DNA of 64,000 nt, taken from the NCBI RefSeq assembly GCF_000835495.1, contig NW_015622545.1:868001-932000 (forward strand), read 5' to 3'. The translations under genes were made by a program, and so were the position numbers. Below the pieces are notes generated by a model, which worked only from the letters and a program-made list of their open reading frames with translations, did not search any database and was not told where the DNA came from. This DNA is from Cladophialophora immunda. Taxonomy: Eukaryota > Ascomycota > Eurotiomycetes > Chaetothyriales > Herpotrichiellaceae. Positions 29,965 through 39,728 of the stretch are shown one piece after another. Every line of letters begins with the position of its first letter. Within the stretch, counting starts at the first letter, position 1.

Positions 29965-30185
29965 GATTTATTGGCTGGGATAATATTATTCCGTTGCGGA
30001 TATCCGAATATAGTATAGCTTATTTATCTATACTACTTTAGGATAGATTCTATAATATTACTAAGCGAGGAAAAGTCTAGTCACGTGTATCCACTTTTTC
30101 TCGAGTAGAATACGTACTAACTTAAAATAGTAGCTACCTAAGCCTAATTAGGATAAGCCTAAAGAATCGATTCCTGCCAACGCTG
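29965..30185. other. AT-rich patch, likely RIP-mutated repeat remnant
   Basis: TA-dense sequence (ATAGTATAGCTTATTTATCT, CCTAATTAGGATAAGCC) with sharp edges against GC-richer flanks. The vocabulary resembles the terminal 60.3-64 kb tract. No element type can be assigned. Confidence 0.5.
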
Positions 30186-31039
30186 GTTCCACGCACACAG
30201 CTTTGTATAGCCTCGGGCTTCATCATACATTTTGGGCTCTATCCTACATTTTTGTAATAATCATAGTTCTCTCCAGGTCCATTCATGTTCAAACCACGGC
30301 TGCGTAGGTTTCGATGTTGCATTCATGCAGGAGTTAGCGCAAGGCAATCACAGCGTTGCATGCAGGAGAGCATAATCCCTCGTGAACACGCAGGTCTCCA
30401 ATGTTGCATTTTTCAAAAGAGCACATCGCTGCTGACCGCATGTTCTCGCCAGTTCGGCTGCAATTTTCCCTAAACGATTTCGTTTTAACACTAGCGCTCA
30501 ACAAAGGCTGTCCACACCGCTTCAGACTCCAGTACGGCAAAGATGTAGGTGAGGTGATTACAGGGATCGTCGACGATAGAGCTTATAATCCCTCACCAAG
30601 CAGGCATCATCTTGTGGCCATAAACTGTCACAGTCACCACCAATGGAGTAGAGCTTGAATTGTTGGTTGGCGTTTCGTGCTTTGTGATGGCGGCCAGATG
30701 CGCCGCCAATTTTGGCGGCTGATCGTCACTAGGGGTAACTCAAAACCGAGAATATTTCCTTGGGTTTCACGGTGGTCTGTCGTGGGCTGCTAGGCTTGAA
30801 CGAGGTTGCGCTCAGAGAAGGGGCCTTGGAAAGGGGGAATGTCTTCGGACACTCAACTTGGCACTTAACCCGGCTCTGAATCGCTTCGGCAATAGCGGTC
30901 TTAGTATCTATGATTTGCAGAGCCCAACGCATAAAAAAAGGTACCTTCACAGCTTCCAACGTGCACGAACTTGCTCCGACTTGGCCTCCCATATGTCCGA
31001 GGCGCAGCCTACGGGAAAGGGAGCTTAGGTGAAAGAACA
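30186..31039. other. unassigned
   Basis: Short plus-strand frames at 30,401-30,658 and minus-strand frames at 30,729-31,052 have mixed composition. Nothing recognisable. Confidence 0.25.
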
Positions 31040-31228
31040 GCCTCGCTGGCAAGGCTGCATCACGTGATATGCTCCGTGCTCTGTCCCTCTGTGACCTGTC
31101 GAGCGCAGGGCATCAGACCACAGAGCACAATTGTCCTTGGCGCCGTACACCACTTCGAGGAGGCCCATGCAGCGGCTTGTTAACCTTCTGAGCGGGGTTT
31201 CTCGCACGTCTTCGCCGTCGCCAACCAT
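31040..31228 (-). pseudogene. possible NLR scrap
   Basis: The minus frame reads TPLRRLTSRCMGLLEVVYGA, closely matching the RRLNSRCMGLLEW stretch of the NLR fragment at 14,936-15,349 on the same strand. The DNA also matches (CCCATGCAGCGGCTTG versus CCCATGCAGCGACTG). Homology ends on both sides, so only this short piece is supported. Confidence 0.4.
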
Positions 31229-32351
31229 GCAAAGTGTTTGCGCACAGGGATTGTATCGTCACCGCCGCCGCCGCCACCAGCCGTGGTGGCCGCGGATCTT
31301 TGGCTTGACGTCATTGTTCTTGTAAGTAGCTGGCACAGCTTGTGGCAGCTACCGAGTCCATATTCCACCACCAATTTATTTGCTTCCTGGGTGAACCACC
31401 ATCAGCTGAAAGAGCTGGCAGACGCCGATAATGTGCCCTGGTCGCTCACACATACAACACTGGCAAACATGGGAGGCATAGATATTCGCTTTTCGGGCCC
31501 CAGTGACCGAGGTGTTTTAGGGGAGCAGTGCCAGCAGCCATCTGTTCCCGGAAGCCTTGCCTCTACCAAGGAAGCGACTAGCGTGATTGAGGAATGTAAG
31601 CGCGGAACAACGCCAAATCCGTTCGTGGGCCCAGCTGTCGAATGAAGACCGGCGTCGCGCTCCACATCTGCGTCGCTCTTATTAAGGTAACGAACGATCC
31701 TGATGCACTGCGCCCGTGTCAAACCCAGCCGCCTGCCCTCGGAGACCATGGGCAGCGTCGAAGGGCGCACCGCCAGTCTCCACAACTTCGGGAGTGACGA
31801 CGACGACATTTGGTATTACTCCAAGCACAAACCACAACCTAAGCCACTTCAACGACTACGACGCCTGCCTGCACGCCATCTACGATGGGAGACGTCACCG
31901 CCCTCTATAATACAACCCAGACTTTCCGCAACACTTACACAGGAAGTTCAGCAGCAGTAAAAAGGGCGGAATGGCACCTCAAGATAGTGACCCATACTAC
32001 GGTCGCCGACGAGTCCCAGGCACGAAAATTGCCGAACGCCCTCGCTGTTCGCACTTCTTGATCAATCTATGCTAACCATTGTTTTTCACTATCCGCCGCT
32101 GAGATCGCCAACGTGGCCCCTCTCGATACCGAAGTCATCGCGACGGGCTCTGCGAAGCGGCATACTGCAAGAATGAGCAGTTGCTGCTTGGGCAACTGAA
32201 GTGCCCGTTTCGCTCCTTTGGCCATGGCTTGAGTAGGGTGATCGTGCAGGAAGAGCCACGGACCTCACTCTCAACCATGAGACGCTGTGGGATATAGATG
32301 TCAGAGCTACTTCCTATGTAACCTAGATAAGCTAGGCTTCCTTAGTCATAG
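31229..32351 (-). other. unassigned, coding-like minus-strand stretch
   Basis: The minus frame 31,809-31,402 (RAQCIRIVRYLNKSDADVER) is open for 135 residues with protein-like composition but no recognised domain; its continuation upstream is not clear. A CCG-trinucleotide run lies at about 31,260-31,280. From about 32,040 to 32,350 nothing is assignable. Confidence 0.3.
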
Positions 32352-32610
32352 TGTGAGGGTTTGGAAAGTGTTCTGCAACTAGCTAGCTAACCTAGGAATA
32401 AGGAGGATAAATCTAAGGAGAGAGAAGGAAGGAATTGTTATCCTTCCTCTCTCCTTATATCCTTCGAGACACCGTAAGAAGGTAACTAGTATCCTTACCT
32501 CCTTACTCCTTCCTTACGTACTTATTCTAACTCCTGACCTTCCCTTACGTACTTATTCTAACCCCTTACCTCTAGTTCCCTTAACGTACGGTATCGAGCT
32601 TTGGCAGACA
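32352..32610 (-). mobile_element. solo LTR of the Ty3/gypsy family, 259 bp
   Basis: The reverse complement of this segment runs TGTCTGCCAAAGC ... CCAAACCCTCACA (TGT...ACA ends). It matches the 5' LTR region at about 61,113-61,367 along its length: GAATAAGTACGTAAGGGAAG, GAGTAAGGAGGTAAGGATA, TCTCTCCTTAGATTTATCCT and GGTTAGCTAGCTAGTT. No internal element sequence follows on either side. No clear 5-bp target duplication was found. The copy retains C and G at positions where the 61-kb copy has T and A. Confidence 0.75.
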
Positions 32611-33789
32611 CCGGCGAGGCCATAGATGCGCCCTCTTGGGCAAAAAACGCAACGGAACTTCAGCAAAGTGGTCCTGGGGAAAAGGAATAAATGACATGCG
32701 ACCGTGCTCTCACTCTCGGACCTGCCTTCTTCGCTTCGGGTTGGTATTGTCGCTAATAGTCGTTGCAGCAGCTGCGGGGTGACGAAGAACACGTTATGGC
32801 GACGGTGGATCTCCCGCTGGACGCACTATTTGTAATGGTTGTGGCCTTTTACCTCACACACAACACGTCCGCGCTCTACGGGCCTAAAACCCTCGAGCAT
32901 TTGGCCAAACTCAGCCGCCTGGTCCTGAAAGTTCCACGCCAGCGAAGTACGGCATCTCCGACCGCTTCAACAGTGTGTCGGCACCGGCACAAAGCCTGTG
33001 GCAGCCACAAGCATATCATATCGGGTACCGGAGCACACCACTGCCTGGTCTGGGGTTCGGGTTTTTGTGGGATGGACCTTTTGAATGCGAGGAGCGATGA
33101 CGTCGCATCTTTTCGCGTCATCAACGAATTGAACGATCATGCTGGCATTAGTGAGACGGCAGAGCCCCAAGCCGCCGACAGAGACGAGTTGAAGAAGAAA
33201 AGGGACGCGATCATTGCCGCTCAGATTGTTCTCGTCCTCGCTTGCAGTGACATCCTCGTCGGCGGCTTCTGAGACACCACCATCTCGATCTGACAGTTCT
33301 GGGCTCCTCTTGCTCGAATTTGACGGGTTTTCGAAGCCGTCTTTTCAATGTCAACTTTAGATTTCAGTTTGGCGGCGACACCGTTTGTCTTTGGAGAATC
33401 TTTAGACTTGTTTTCGGAGGTAGATGTTCTCTTCTCCGTCTCTTGACCACAGGCAGATCGTCAGAATCACCGCCCTCCTCTTCTTCGCCCTCTAGCTTGT
33501 AGTTTGCTGCTTCGGGAATTGTGTCTCTCAAAGTCTTGTAGAGAAGTCCCAGCAGCAACCAAGATATCATCCTGGAACAATGGCAGGAGGTGTGTCGAGG
33601 TAGCTCAGACGCTGCCGGGCGAATCAGACACGAAAGGGCAGGACCTGCAGGACACAGGACACAGGAGACGGGAGACACAGGAGGCTTAGGGGGAGAAGAA
33701 GAAGAAGAAGTAGATGAATATGAAGCTTCCTCTTCCTGCGCGTTCTCCGAGGTTGGGTTCAGACTCCGAAATTGGGAGAAACGATCCGA

Positions 33790-33905
33790 TCCGGTTTTGA
33801 TTGAATCCATGGATGGATGCATGGATGGATAGATGAATGGGTGGATAGATGCGTGGATGGATAGATGCGTGGATGCATGGGCGAATGGATGAGTCCAGGA
33901 GTGGA
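33790..33905 (+). repeat. GGAT-type tetranucleotide repeat, imperfect
   Basis: CATGGATGGATGCATGGATG and related GGATA/GGATG/GCGTGGAT iterations. It gives an artefactual His/Ser/Pro frame on the minus strand. Confidence 0.85.
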
Positions 33906-34019
33906 AGCAGCAGCGGTACAAGGTGAGAAACCCTTGCCGAGATGAATGGAACGGGTGTGGAAGCTGTCCGTCCCGTGCAACCGTGATAAACAATGACTCG
34001 ACCTGATCTTCTTGTTCGA

Positions 34020-34024
<5 letters not shown>

Positions 34025-34054
<30 letters not shown>
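34025..34054 (+). repeat. GA microsatellite, 15 units
   Basis: Perfect (GA)15. Confidence 0.9.
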
Positions 34055-34056
<2 letters not shown>

Positions 34057-34160
34057 ACCAGATATACCATATGATTTTGTCACTTCCCCAGACTTTACCA
34101 GCGAAAAAACGTGCCTAGAAGCGGGTCCGCCTCCCACGAAATGTTTCATCCGAGCTTTCA

Positions 34161-34544
34161 TAAGCAGGTGTTGGTCGCTCAGTTCTTGCGAGGGTCACTT
34201 GGCGCTCCCCGAACGAGTACAATGAGGAAGAGAGCTCTCCACGAGTGGCGAAACGCGGGTGATGGAAGCGCCCTGTGGCTGAAAGGCCCGAGACTCCCTC
34301 GAGGTCGACGCGGCGGCAGCCTCATGCCGCTCCTGCTCCCTAATATCTTTGGCCCAGTAATTCGTGGACCTCGTCTACCACACTGCCTATCTCGGCCGTG
34401 TAAGGTGCAAAGGCCGTACCGTAGTGGAAGACGAATTTGAATAGGCCGAGGAGGGACGAGTTCCATAGCGCCGGAAAGGTGGGTATCGGGCACGGTTGGG
34501 AGATCGGAGAGTAGGTGTGCAGGTTTGTAAGGAACTACTGCAGC
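34161..34544. other. unassigned
   Basis: The minus-strand translation across 34,180-34,500 is moderately protein-like (ALWNSSLLGLFKFVFHYG in one frame), but no domain could be identified. Confidence 0.25.
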
Positions 34545-34812
34545 TCTGCAGCTCTGCACAGTGGGTGGGCGGGTGTGTCTGCGTCGAGAACAAAGTTCAA
34601 ATTGTGGAAATGCCCTTCTTGCCTGCCCTGACTGCCCTGACTGCCTTCTCCCGCTGCACTGACTGCACCGTCTGTCTTCTGAGTGTCCAAGTTTCCTGCC
34701 TGCGCTACACCCCCTCCACTGTCGACCCAAAATCTGGCTTCTTTTGCTCCTCGAGTGTGTTTGTGGCCGTAGCCTTTGGGCTTATGGGCAAAAGGTTGCA
34801 TACAATCCTGAC
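34545..34812 (+). repeat. modular repeat block 9 (B, inverted F)
   Basis: B: TCTGCGTCGAGAACAAAGTT near 34,579 with CTGCCCTGACTGCCCTGACT. Inverted F: CACTGTCGACCCAAAATCTG, GCTCCTCGAGTGTGTTTGTG and GGGCTTATGGGCAAAAGGTT to about 34,800. It ends where LINE sequence begins. Confidence 0.7.
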
Positions 34813-35167
34813 TTCAGACCCCATCATTGATTCTACCTTACAGCTCTTGTCCACGCTCACCCGCCGCCTCGACAAACAGCTGGACACACGACGTACCACC
34901 CAGATCCATGGCCTCTTCAAAGAATAGCACAACGCACAACGCAAGGACCACGAAGCCATCAAAGTGGCCATCAAGGCAGTGACCGCCCCCAGCCAGGTCA
35001 CAATACCAGCCGGAGCAGGACTCCTGCTCGCGCTGCCTCATGGGCACAGGTGGCAGCGACAGCTGGGCCGCTGCCTAGTCACGTAACGCCACCACATCCT
35101 GTCCTGTCACCCAGCACTGCCTCAACCCCAACAGCCTACCAAGGGCGCGAGCTCGTCGTGAAACTCC

Positions 35168-36136
35168 TTGACCATAGACGAGCCCAACAGATCCGACAAC
35201 TCCCCCCCACCCAGGCTCAAGAATACGGCGAACAGCATTCTCCAAGAAGACCCCAAAGTGAAGAATGTCAAGATCGTGGCAGCACACCAGCTGAAGAGTG
35301 GGAATGTCGCAGTCATCACAGAGGAAGGAGATGGCGACACCTCCATATATGACAAACCGAAGCGTTCTCGCAAGAAGGAGACTGTTCAAGACAAAGATGG
35401 ACAAGCCAAGAAGGAACCCAAGGCCAAAGGGAAAGCCAAAGGGAAAGCCAAAGGTCGCCGTCTCCTTACAAATGAGGCAGATGACGATAACGAACCTGTT
35501 CCAGATCTTTCTGACTCCGACGACGAGTATCCTGCACCCAAGAAACGCCGTCACAACAATAGCAAGTCGAAGAAGAAAGAAGCCGTGGCCAAAGCGTCTA
35601 CGACCCTACCTGATGCAGCCATCTCTTCTGCCGTCTCGCCGATCCAGTCTCCAGGTGCAGACAAGAACGTTACTGTTAAGCTTGAGGAAGAAGAGCTGGC
35701 TGGCCCTGCTCATCGCACTCGCGGTATCAAGCGTGACTATTCTGTCATTGCGGCTCCTTCCGATAGTGACGCTGAATTCGATGAGGAAGTCCCGCCAAAC
35801 ATGGACGAAGACCTTGAAGGCGTTTATGGAGGCATTGGAATCGATGATGAGACTGCTCACAGTGGTACCATCACTGACGATATGGATGATATGGATGATA
35901 TGGACGAAGCGTCAAGCGAAGTGTCAACTAACGCCACCGGATTCACGCCCCTATGCATAATCTGCAAAGGTTCCCACACGGCGTGGAGCTCCGCCTGCTC
36001 GGGCGAGATGGAAAGAAATAGCATAAGCCAATTGACACAGCCGAGCGAAGACGCGAGCTCCCGCCACCAACCGGACGCCGACTCGAGGATCTTAAGGAGG
36101 ACGAGACAACGAACACGAGTCATCTGCCCTCCATGA
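35168..36136 (+). pseudogene. chimeric LINE ORF1 (gag-like) frame, 322 codons
   Basis: One uninterrupted frame joins three different parts. Codons 1-50 (ANSILQEDPKVKNVKIVAAH, QLKSGNVAVIT) are typical of LINE ORF1. Codons about 55-265 are a Lys-rich and acidic nuclear-type sequence with three GKAK repeats encoded by a 12-bp tandem repeat, PDLSDSDDEYPAPKKRRHNN, and a DMDDMDDMDE repeat; this part does not look like LINE sequence. Codons about 270-285 form a zinc knuckle (CIICKGSHTAWSSAC, C-x2-C-x4-H-x5-C). No ATG opens the frame (the first codon is TTG), and upstream LINE sequence is in another frame, so expression is doubtful. It is either a deletion/insertion chimera or a host exon captured in the LINE. 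Confidence 0.55.
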
Positions 36137-36617
36137 CAACTCAGACCTCGAGGCATGAACAGTCCTCGGTTATACTGCGGCGACAGCACCATCGACCTCG
36201 CCTTTGCAACATTCACATTGAGGGAACAACTTCTCGATTGAAAAATAGCCTACAACCCCGATAGTGACTCAGACCACCTCCATATCAACGTCGAATTCAA
36301 TTGGCATTGGAAGCAAGCCAGCGTCCCCAAGACTCGGCAATGGGCGGCTACAGACACCGAGAAGCTCAGGACGAGGGTCCAGACTGCCATATGTCAGATT
36401 CAACCGACACTCCCTACCAACAGCGTCTATGACTCCATCGCCGGCCAAAACAGACGGCTCGGAACAGAAAGTGAACCTCCTACGGGCAGCGTTTCCCCTC
36501 TCCGGCATAGACCGACCTGAGCGACACACTTGACTTGACTTACCCAGAACCACACATCTTCCCTTCAATCACCGAGTCCGAAATCGAGAGAGCGATCTAG
36601 AAACAGCGCCGTGTAAG

Positions 36618-37052
36618 ATGCCGGGACCAGATGGCATCACCAGCAGAATACTACGGAAGGTCCCAGACTTGATCCTGCCTACCTTACACCGCCTCTTCAA
36701 TGCGAGCTTGCACATGGGTTACTTCCCACAACATCTCCGCCAATCAATCACAGCCGTACTGAGGAAACCAGGTACGGAAGACAATACTCAAGTGAAGGCA
36801 TATCGACCTATCGCCCTCCTGAACATCACTGGCAAGGTGCTTGAAGCAGTCACCAGTCGACGTCTGATGTATCTGGCGGATCAACATCAACTCTTACCGA
36901 ACACGCATTTCGGCGGACGGAAGATGGCATCCACGGAACACGCCCATCCACTAACTCCTGACTCGAATACACTAGGCATGGGATCAGAAGTACGTCGCAA
37001 GCAAGATAGCTCACAGAAAGGCGGAAGACAGGGCCAGCAAGCCATGGTTTAG
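36618..37052 (+). pseudogene. LINE reverse transcriptase fragment
   Basis: The frame begins MPGPDGITSRILRKVPDLIL and contains HLRQSITAVLRKPGTEDNTQ, KAYRPIALLNITGKVLEAVT and PNTHFGGRKMASTEHA, the conserved finger/palm motifs of Tad/jockey-type RT. The frame then leaves RT homology at about 36,960 without reaching the FADD box. Confidence 0.8.
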
Positions 37053-37484
37053 TGTTTGCGACTTCCAAGTATATACTGGGTCACTTCACAAGGCGCCGCC
37101 GTCTCAAAAAGCCCGTCACCACCTCCGCTTCCCAGACATCACCATCACTCTAGCACAATCCTGTCGATACCTCGGCCTGCAGATGGACAACAGACTCAAC
37201 TGGATGGGCCACATCTAACACATCCAAAATATCCAACAGAAGGCATCAACAAGCCTCGCTGCCTTGTCGACGCTGGCATCATCCACTTGGGGCACCAAAG
37301 TGGCTCCTCCTCCTCCTCTATGTCAAACGCCCTTCCCGACGTCTACAACCTTGCAGATATAATCCAATCGACTAAGCATCCTTTCCACCCACTATGCAAC
37401 AACGTCTCAGCTCACGATTCATTTCAAATGAATCTCGGCGAACATGGCAGAAGGGAAAGGTGAGAACTACGACGGATACCGTTG

Positions 37485-37665
37485 CCGCGCGGGAACCCAA
37501 ACGGTGCAACGGACGTTGGTACTGCTGGCCGGGACGGTAACCTTGCTCCTACTTCATGGCTGAATGCCAGGAAGGCAAACGGTGCAACTGACGTCGGTGC
37601 TGCTGGCTGGGACAACAACCCAACTCCCAGCCCTGCGCAGGCCTTTCTGGCTGGGGCCCCGCAGG
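37485..37665 (+). repeat. dispersed repeat G, two consecutive units
   Basis: AACGGTGCAACGGACGTTGG near 37,500 and AACGGTGCAACTGACGTCGG near 37,577 start two units about 78 bp apart; GACAACAACCCAACTCCCAG follows. It has the same orientation as the copy at 5,310. Confidence 0.8.
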
Positions 37666-37829
37666 GCGCACAGCGGGCTCAACCCACTTGTCCAGACTCG
37701 TCTGTTGACCGTTTCTTGTCGAGAGATCCTCGGCGGGTAGGCTTTGGTGTTGCCTCTGTTTCCCCCAAAAGTTGGGGGACTCGAGTAGCGAGCGGACTCG
37801 ACCTCTACCGCACCGGTCTGGTGGACAGA
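37666..37829. other. spacer with CAACTTTTGGGGGA motif
   Basis: CCCAAAAGTTGGGGGACTCG near 37,768 is matched in inverse by CGCAACTTTTGGGGGAAAAG near 53,550. A further short dispersed repeat therefore lies next to D at both loci. Confidence 0.55.
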
Positions 37830-37970
37830 GGGTGCCAACGCTGCCAGCGTCGGCTAAAGGACCCCAAGAGACAAGGTGTTGGGATCTAGCAGGACAGAAC
37901 CGCCAACCAACCAGGCCAGGATGCTCAGCAAGGACTCCAGAGACAAGACGTTGTATCCAGGCCAGGACTG
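37830..37970 (+). repeat. module D, solitary copy
   Basis: GGGTGCCAACGCTGCCAGCG, TCGGCTAAAGGACCCCAAGA and GACAAGGTGTTGGGATCTAG, then a second partial unit (GGACTCCAGAGACAAGACGT) near 37,932. Confidence 0.85.
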
Positions 37971-38742
37971 CAGTCCGCGGAGACCTCATACTACAGTCAA
38001 GACCTCGCCAGGACGATGGTTTGTGGCGAGATGCCGTTACACAAGGCAATGCGTTCGGTCGCAACTCGACCCGGCAATGCGGCCACCTCCTGTGCGAACT
38101 GTGCCTCTCGAAGGAGTGCTGTGAGTTGCGGGCGGCGGCTGGTCACGTCATTCCAGTCGACCAGCTTGAACTCTACGCGACCTCAGGAGCCTCCTGGCTC
38201 GGTGGCAGAAGACAGAATGCGGCTCGCCGTGGCCATCACCAAGACGGCCACCTGACAAGGGAGGGGACTCGGTCCTGGTTGCCACTCTAGGCAATGTGAG
38301 ACGCGACATACCAAGATGGAATCCTTCCAGAGAGAGTCCGTCGCCAATCAGGTCCTGAGCTGTCAAACAATCGGGCATTGCGATTTTCCTGGCGGCCATC
38401 GAAAACTACCGACGCGCCGCCGGCCTTTGACAGAAGAAGACTGGGCTGCAGTGGGTTCTCCTGCGAGTAGTCGAGGAGGAGCTTCTTCACAATCTCAACG
38501 GCCGCGGCGTCGGCCATGTCGCCATTGGCGGCGTCCTGCGTGAAACTGGCAAAACTTGCCGCCGACGATTCTGACACCTCGTTCTTGAGTCCGTCGACGT
38601 TTCGTGCGCTAAACTACCGTGTGTTGAATTCTCTCCTCTCAAGACTTGATCAACATCCATCATCACCCGAGTCCACGCCCCTGCACCTTGCCTTTTTTGC
38701 ACAATCGACAGAGATCGAGCAAATCGCCCACAGCACGCGCAA
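37971..38742 (-). pseudogene. decayed unidentified gene, minus strand
   Basis: The minus frame 38,577-38,287 reads MSESSAASFASFTQDAANGD then AVEIVKKLLLDYSQENPLQP and VVFDGRQENRNARLFDS, with protein-like composition. It may continue from the N-terminal-looking piece on the far side of minisatellite I (see 38,889-39,374). No family is recognised. Confidence 0.35.
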
Positions 38743-38888
38743 GCAGCCGCCCTAGTGATCAAACTTGGAGCAGACGGGCAACAGAGCGAGACTTTTCCCA
38801 TCATCAACGTTCCTTCGAGACGTGGACTGGGCCATGAGCAGCCGCCCCAGTGATCAAACATAGACCAGACGGGTAACAGAACGAGAAC
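38743..38888 (-). repeat. minisatellite I, inverted locus, two units
   Basis: GCAGCCGCCCTAGTGATCAA at 38,743 and GCAGCCGCCCCAGTGATCAA at 38,838 give a 95-bp period; each unit contains GACGGGYAACAGARCGAGA. It is the reverse complement of the units at 11,588-11,900. It sits inside a minus-strand coding-like region. Confidence 0.8.
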
Positions 38889-39374
38889 ACTCTTCTCCAC
38901 CAGGCCCATAATCGTCGCTAGGTGCTCGCGGCGGTTAGGGTCGTCCAGGACGGACGGAAGATGCTGAAGCGAGTCTGATGGGCCGGCCGAGCGAAGGTTA
39001 TCGGCTTCAGAGGTGGATTCGTCGTCGGACATGCAGATGGGATTCGATCTTGAGCGCGGGTGTTGGAGCTTCGGCCGCTTGCCGGCGGTCTCTTAAGCTG
39101 CCCATTCCTCCGGCTTCAACCTCCTTGCAGGTTGCAGTGATCGCAAGGAGGCTGCTCAGCTGCATCGTCTACTATCAGGGCTCTCCTGACGTCAAATTGA
39201 GCATGATTTTGGTCGTGAATGGGTGGTATGACAGATGATAGTCAAACACACTTTGAGTCTACGCACACTGGGCAGGCCCATGGCGCCGTATCCCAGCCAT
39301 TCTTCGGGCTTGTCCACCTATCATCTGTGTTTCGGAGACTTTTGCTGTCTTGCAAGAGAGCAGGTTTGGAGGGT
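38889..39374 (-). pseudogene. N-terminal-like coding relic, minus strand
   Basis: The frame from 39,032 reads MSDDESTSEADNLRSAGPSD and PNRREHLATIMGLVEKS, then runs into minisatellite I. The codon for the initiator is ATG. It could be the first exon of a gene whose continuation lies at 38,577-38,287, interrupted by the satellite. Left of it (39,040-39,370) nothing is assignable. Confidence 0.35.
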
Positions 39375-39595
39375 TGTAAGTGAGGAAGTTTGAAGAGCAA
39401 GTTTACAAGACAAAGAGAGCAAGTTTGTAGGTTTGCAAGCTGGGCTGCTGGGAGATTTCCAAGTTTTGTAGATTTGCAAGGGTTTGCAGCAAGTGTGCAT
39501 AACAGGTGCAAACGGCCCAAGTGTTTCCCTGACAGAAGTTCAAGTGCAAAGTCCGCCAAGGGAATGAATGGGCGACCAATCTCGCCTGGTATGTA
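39375..39595 (+). repeat. module A, partial
   Basis: Iterated AAGTTTGYAGGTTTGCAAGC words, GGGTTTGCAGCAAGTGTGCA and GTGCAAACGGCCCAAGTGTT, then GTGCAAAGTCCGCCAAGGGA (shared with 45,820). Confidence 0.8.
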
Positions 39596-39728
39596 TCTCC
39601 CTTCCACTGGGCCTCTTCTCCCATCACCATACACTACCACACACCTAAAGCTGATCCAACTCGCTTGCGCGCCAGACCTACGAACCCTTCTATCGACGAT
39701 AAACTGACGGGAACCGCAACGAGGTACG

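Larger units (their letters stand above)
32611..34160 (-). pseudogene. decayed unidentified gene(s), minus strand
   Basis: Minus-strand protein-like pieces: about 33,600-33,370 (LLLGLLYKTLRDTIPEAANY; EGEEEEGGDSDDLPVVKRRR, an acidic stretch followed by a basic nuclear-signal-like stretch), then in other frames 33,300-32,970 (NASMIVQFVDDAKRCDVIAP; RYDMLVAATGFVPVP). An acidic-basic tract is typical of nuclear proteins, but no domain is identified. Frame changes and stops prevent a gene model. Confidence 0.35.
34815..37340 (+). mobile_element. LINE (Tad-like non-LTR retrotransposon) remnant
   Basis: In order on the plus strand: ORF1 N-terminal pieces (about 34,820-35,330, two frames), a chimeric middle (35,330-35,945), a CCHC knuckle (about 35,950-35,990), the C-terminal motif of the APE-type endonuclease (SDSDHLHINVEF near 36,265-36,300), reverse transcriptase fingers/palm (36,618-36,950) and post-RT sequence (QSCRYLGLQMDNRLNWMGHI, then ALSTLASSTWGT, near 37,160-37,295). 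Most of the endonuclease and the catalytic FADD region are missing. No poly-A or A-rich tail or target duplication is clear. Stops and frame changes occur throughout, but without a RIP-like bias. Confidence 0.75.

Noticed and set aside
32352..32625. 5-bp target duplication CATAG around the solo LTR
   Set aside because: CATAG precedes the left end, but the matching CATAG on the right lies about 10 bp beyond the TGT...ACA end, so it does not flank the LTR directly.
33759..34070. His/Ser/Pro-rich repetitive protein on the minus strand
   Set aside because: It is translated from the GGAT tetranucleotide and GA microsatellite tracts.
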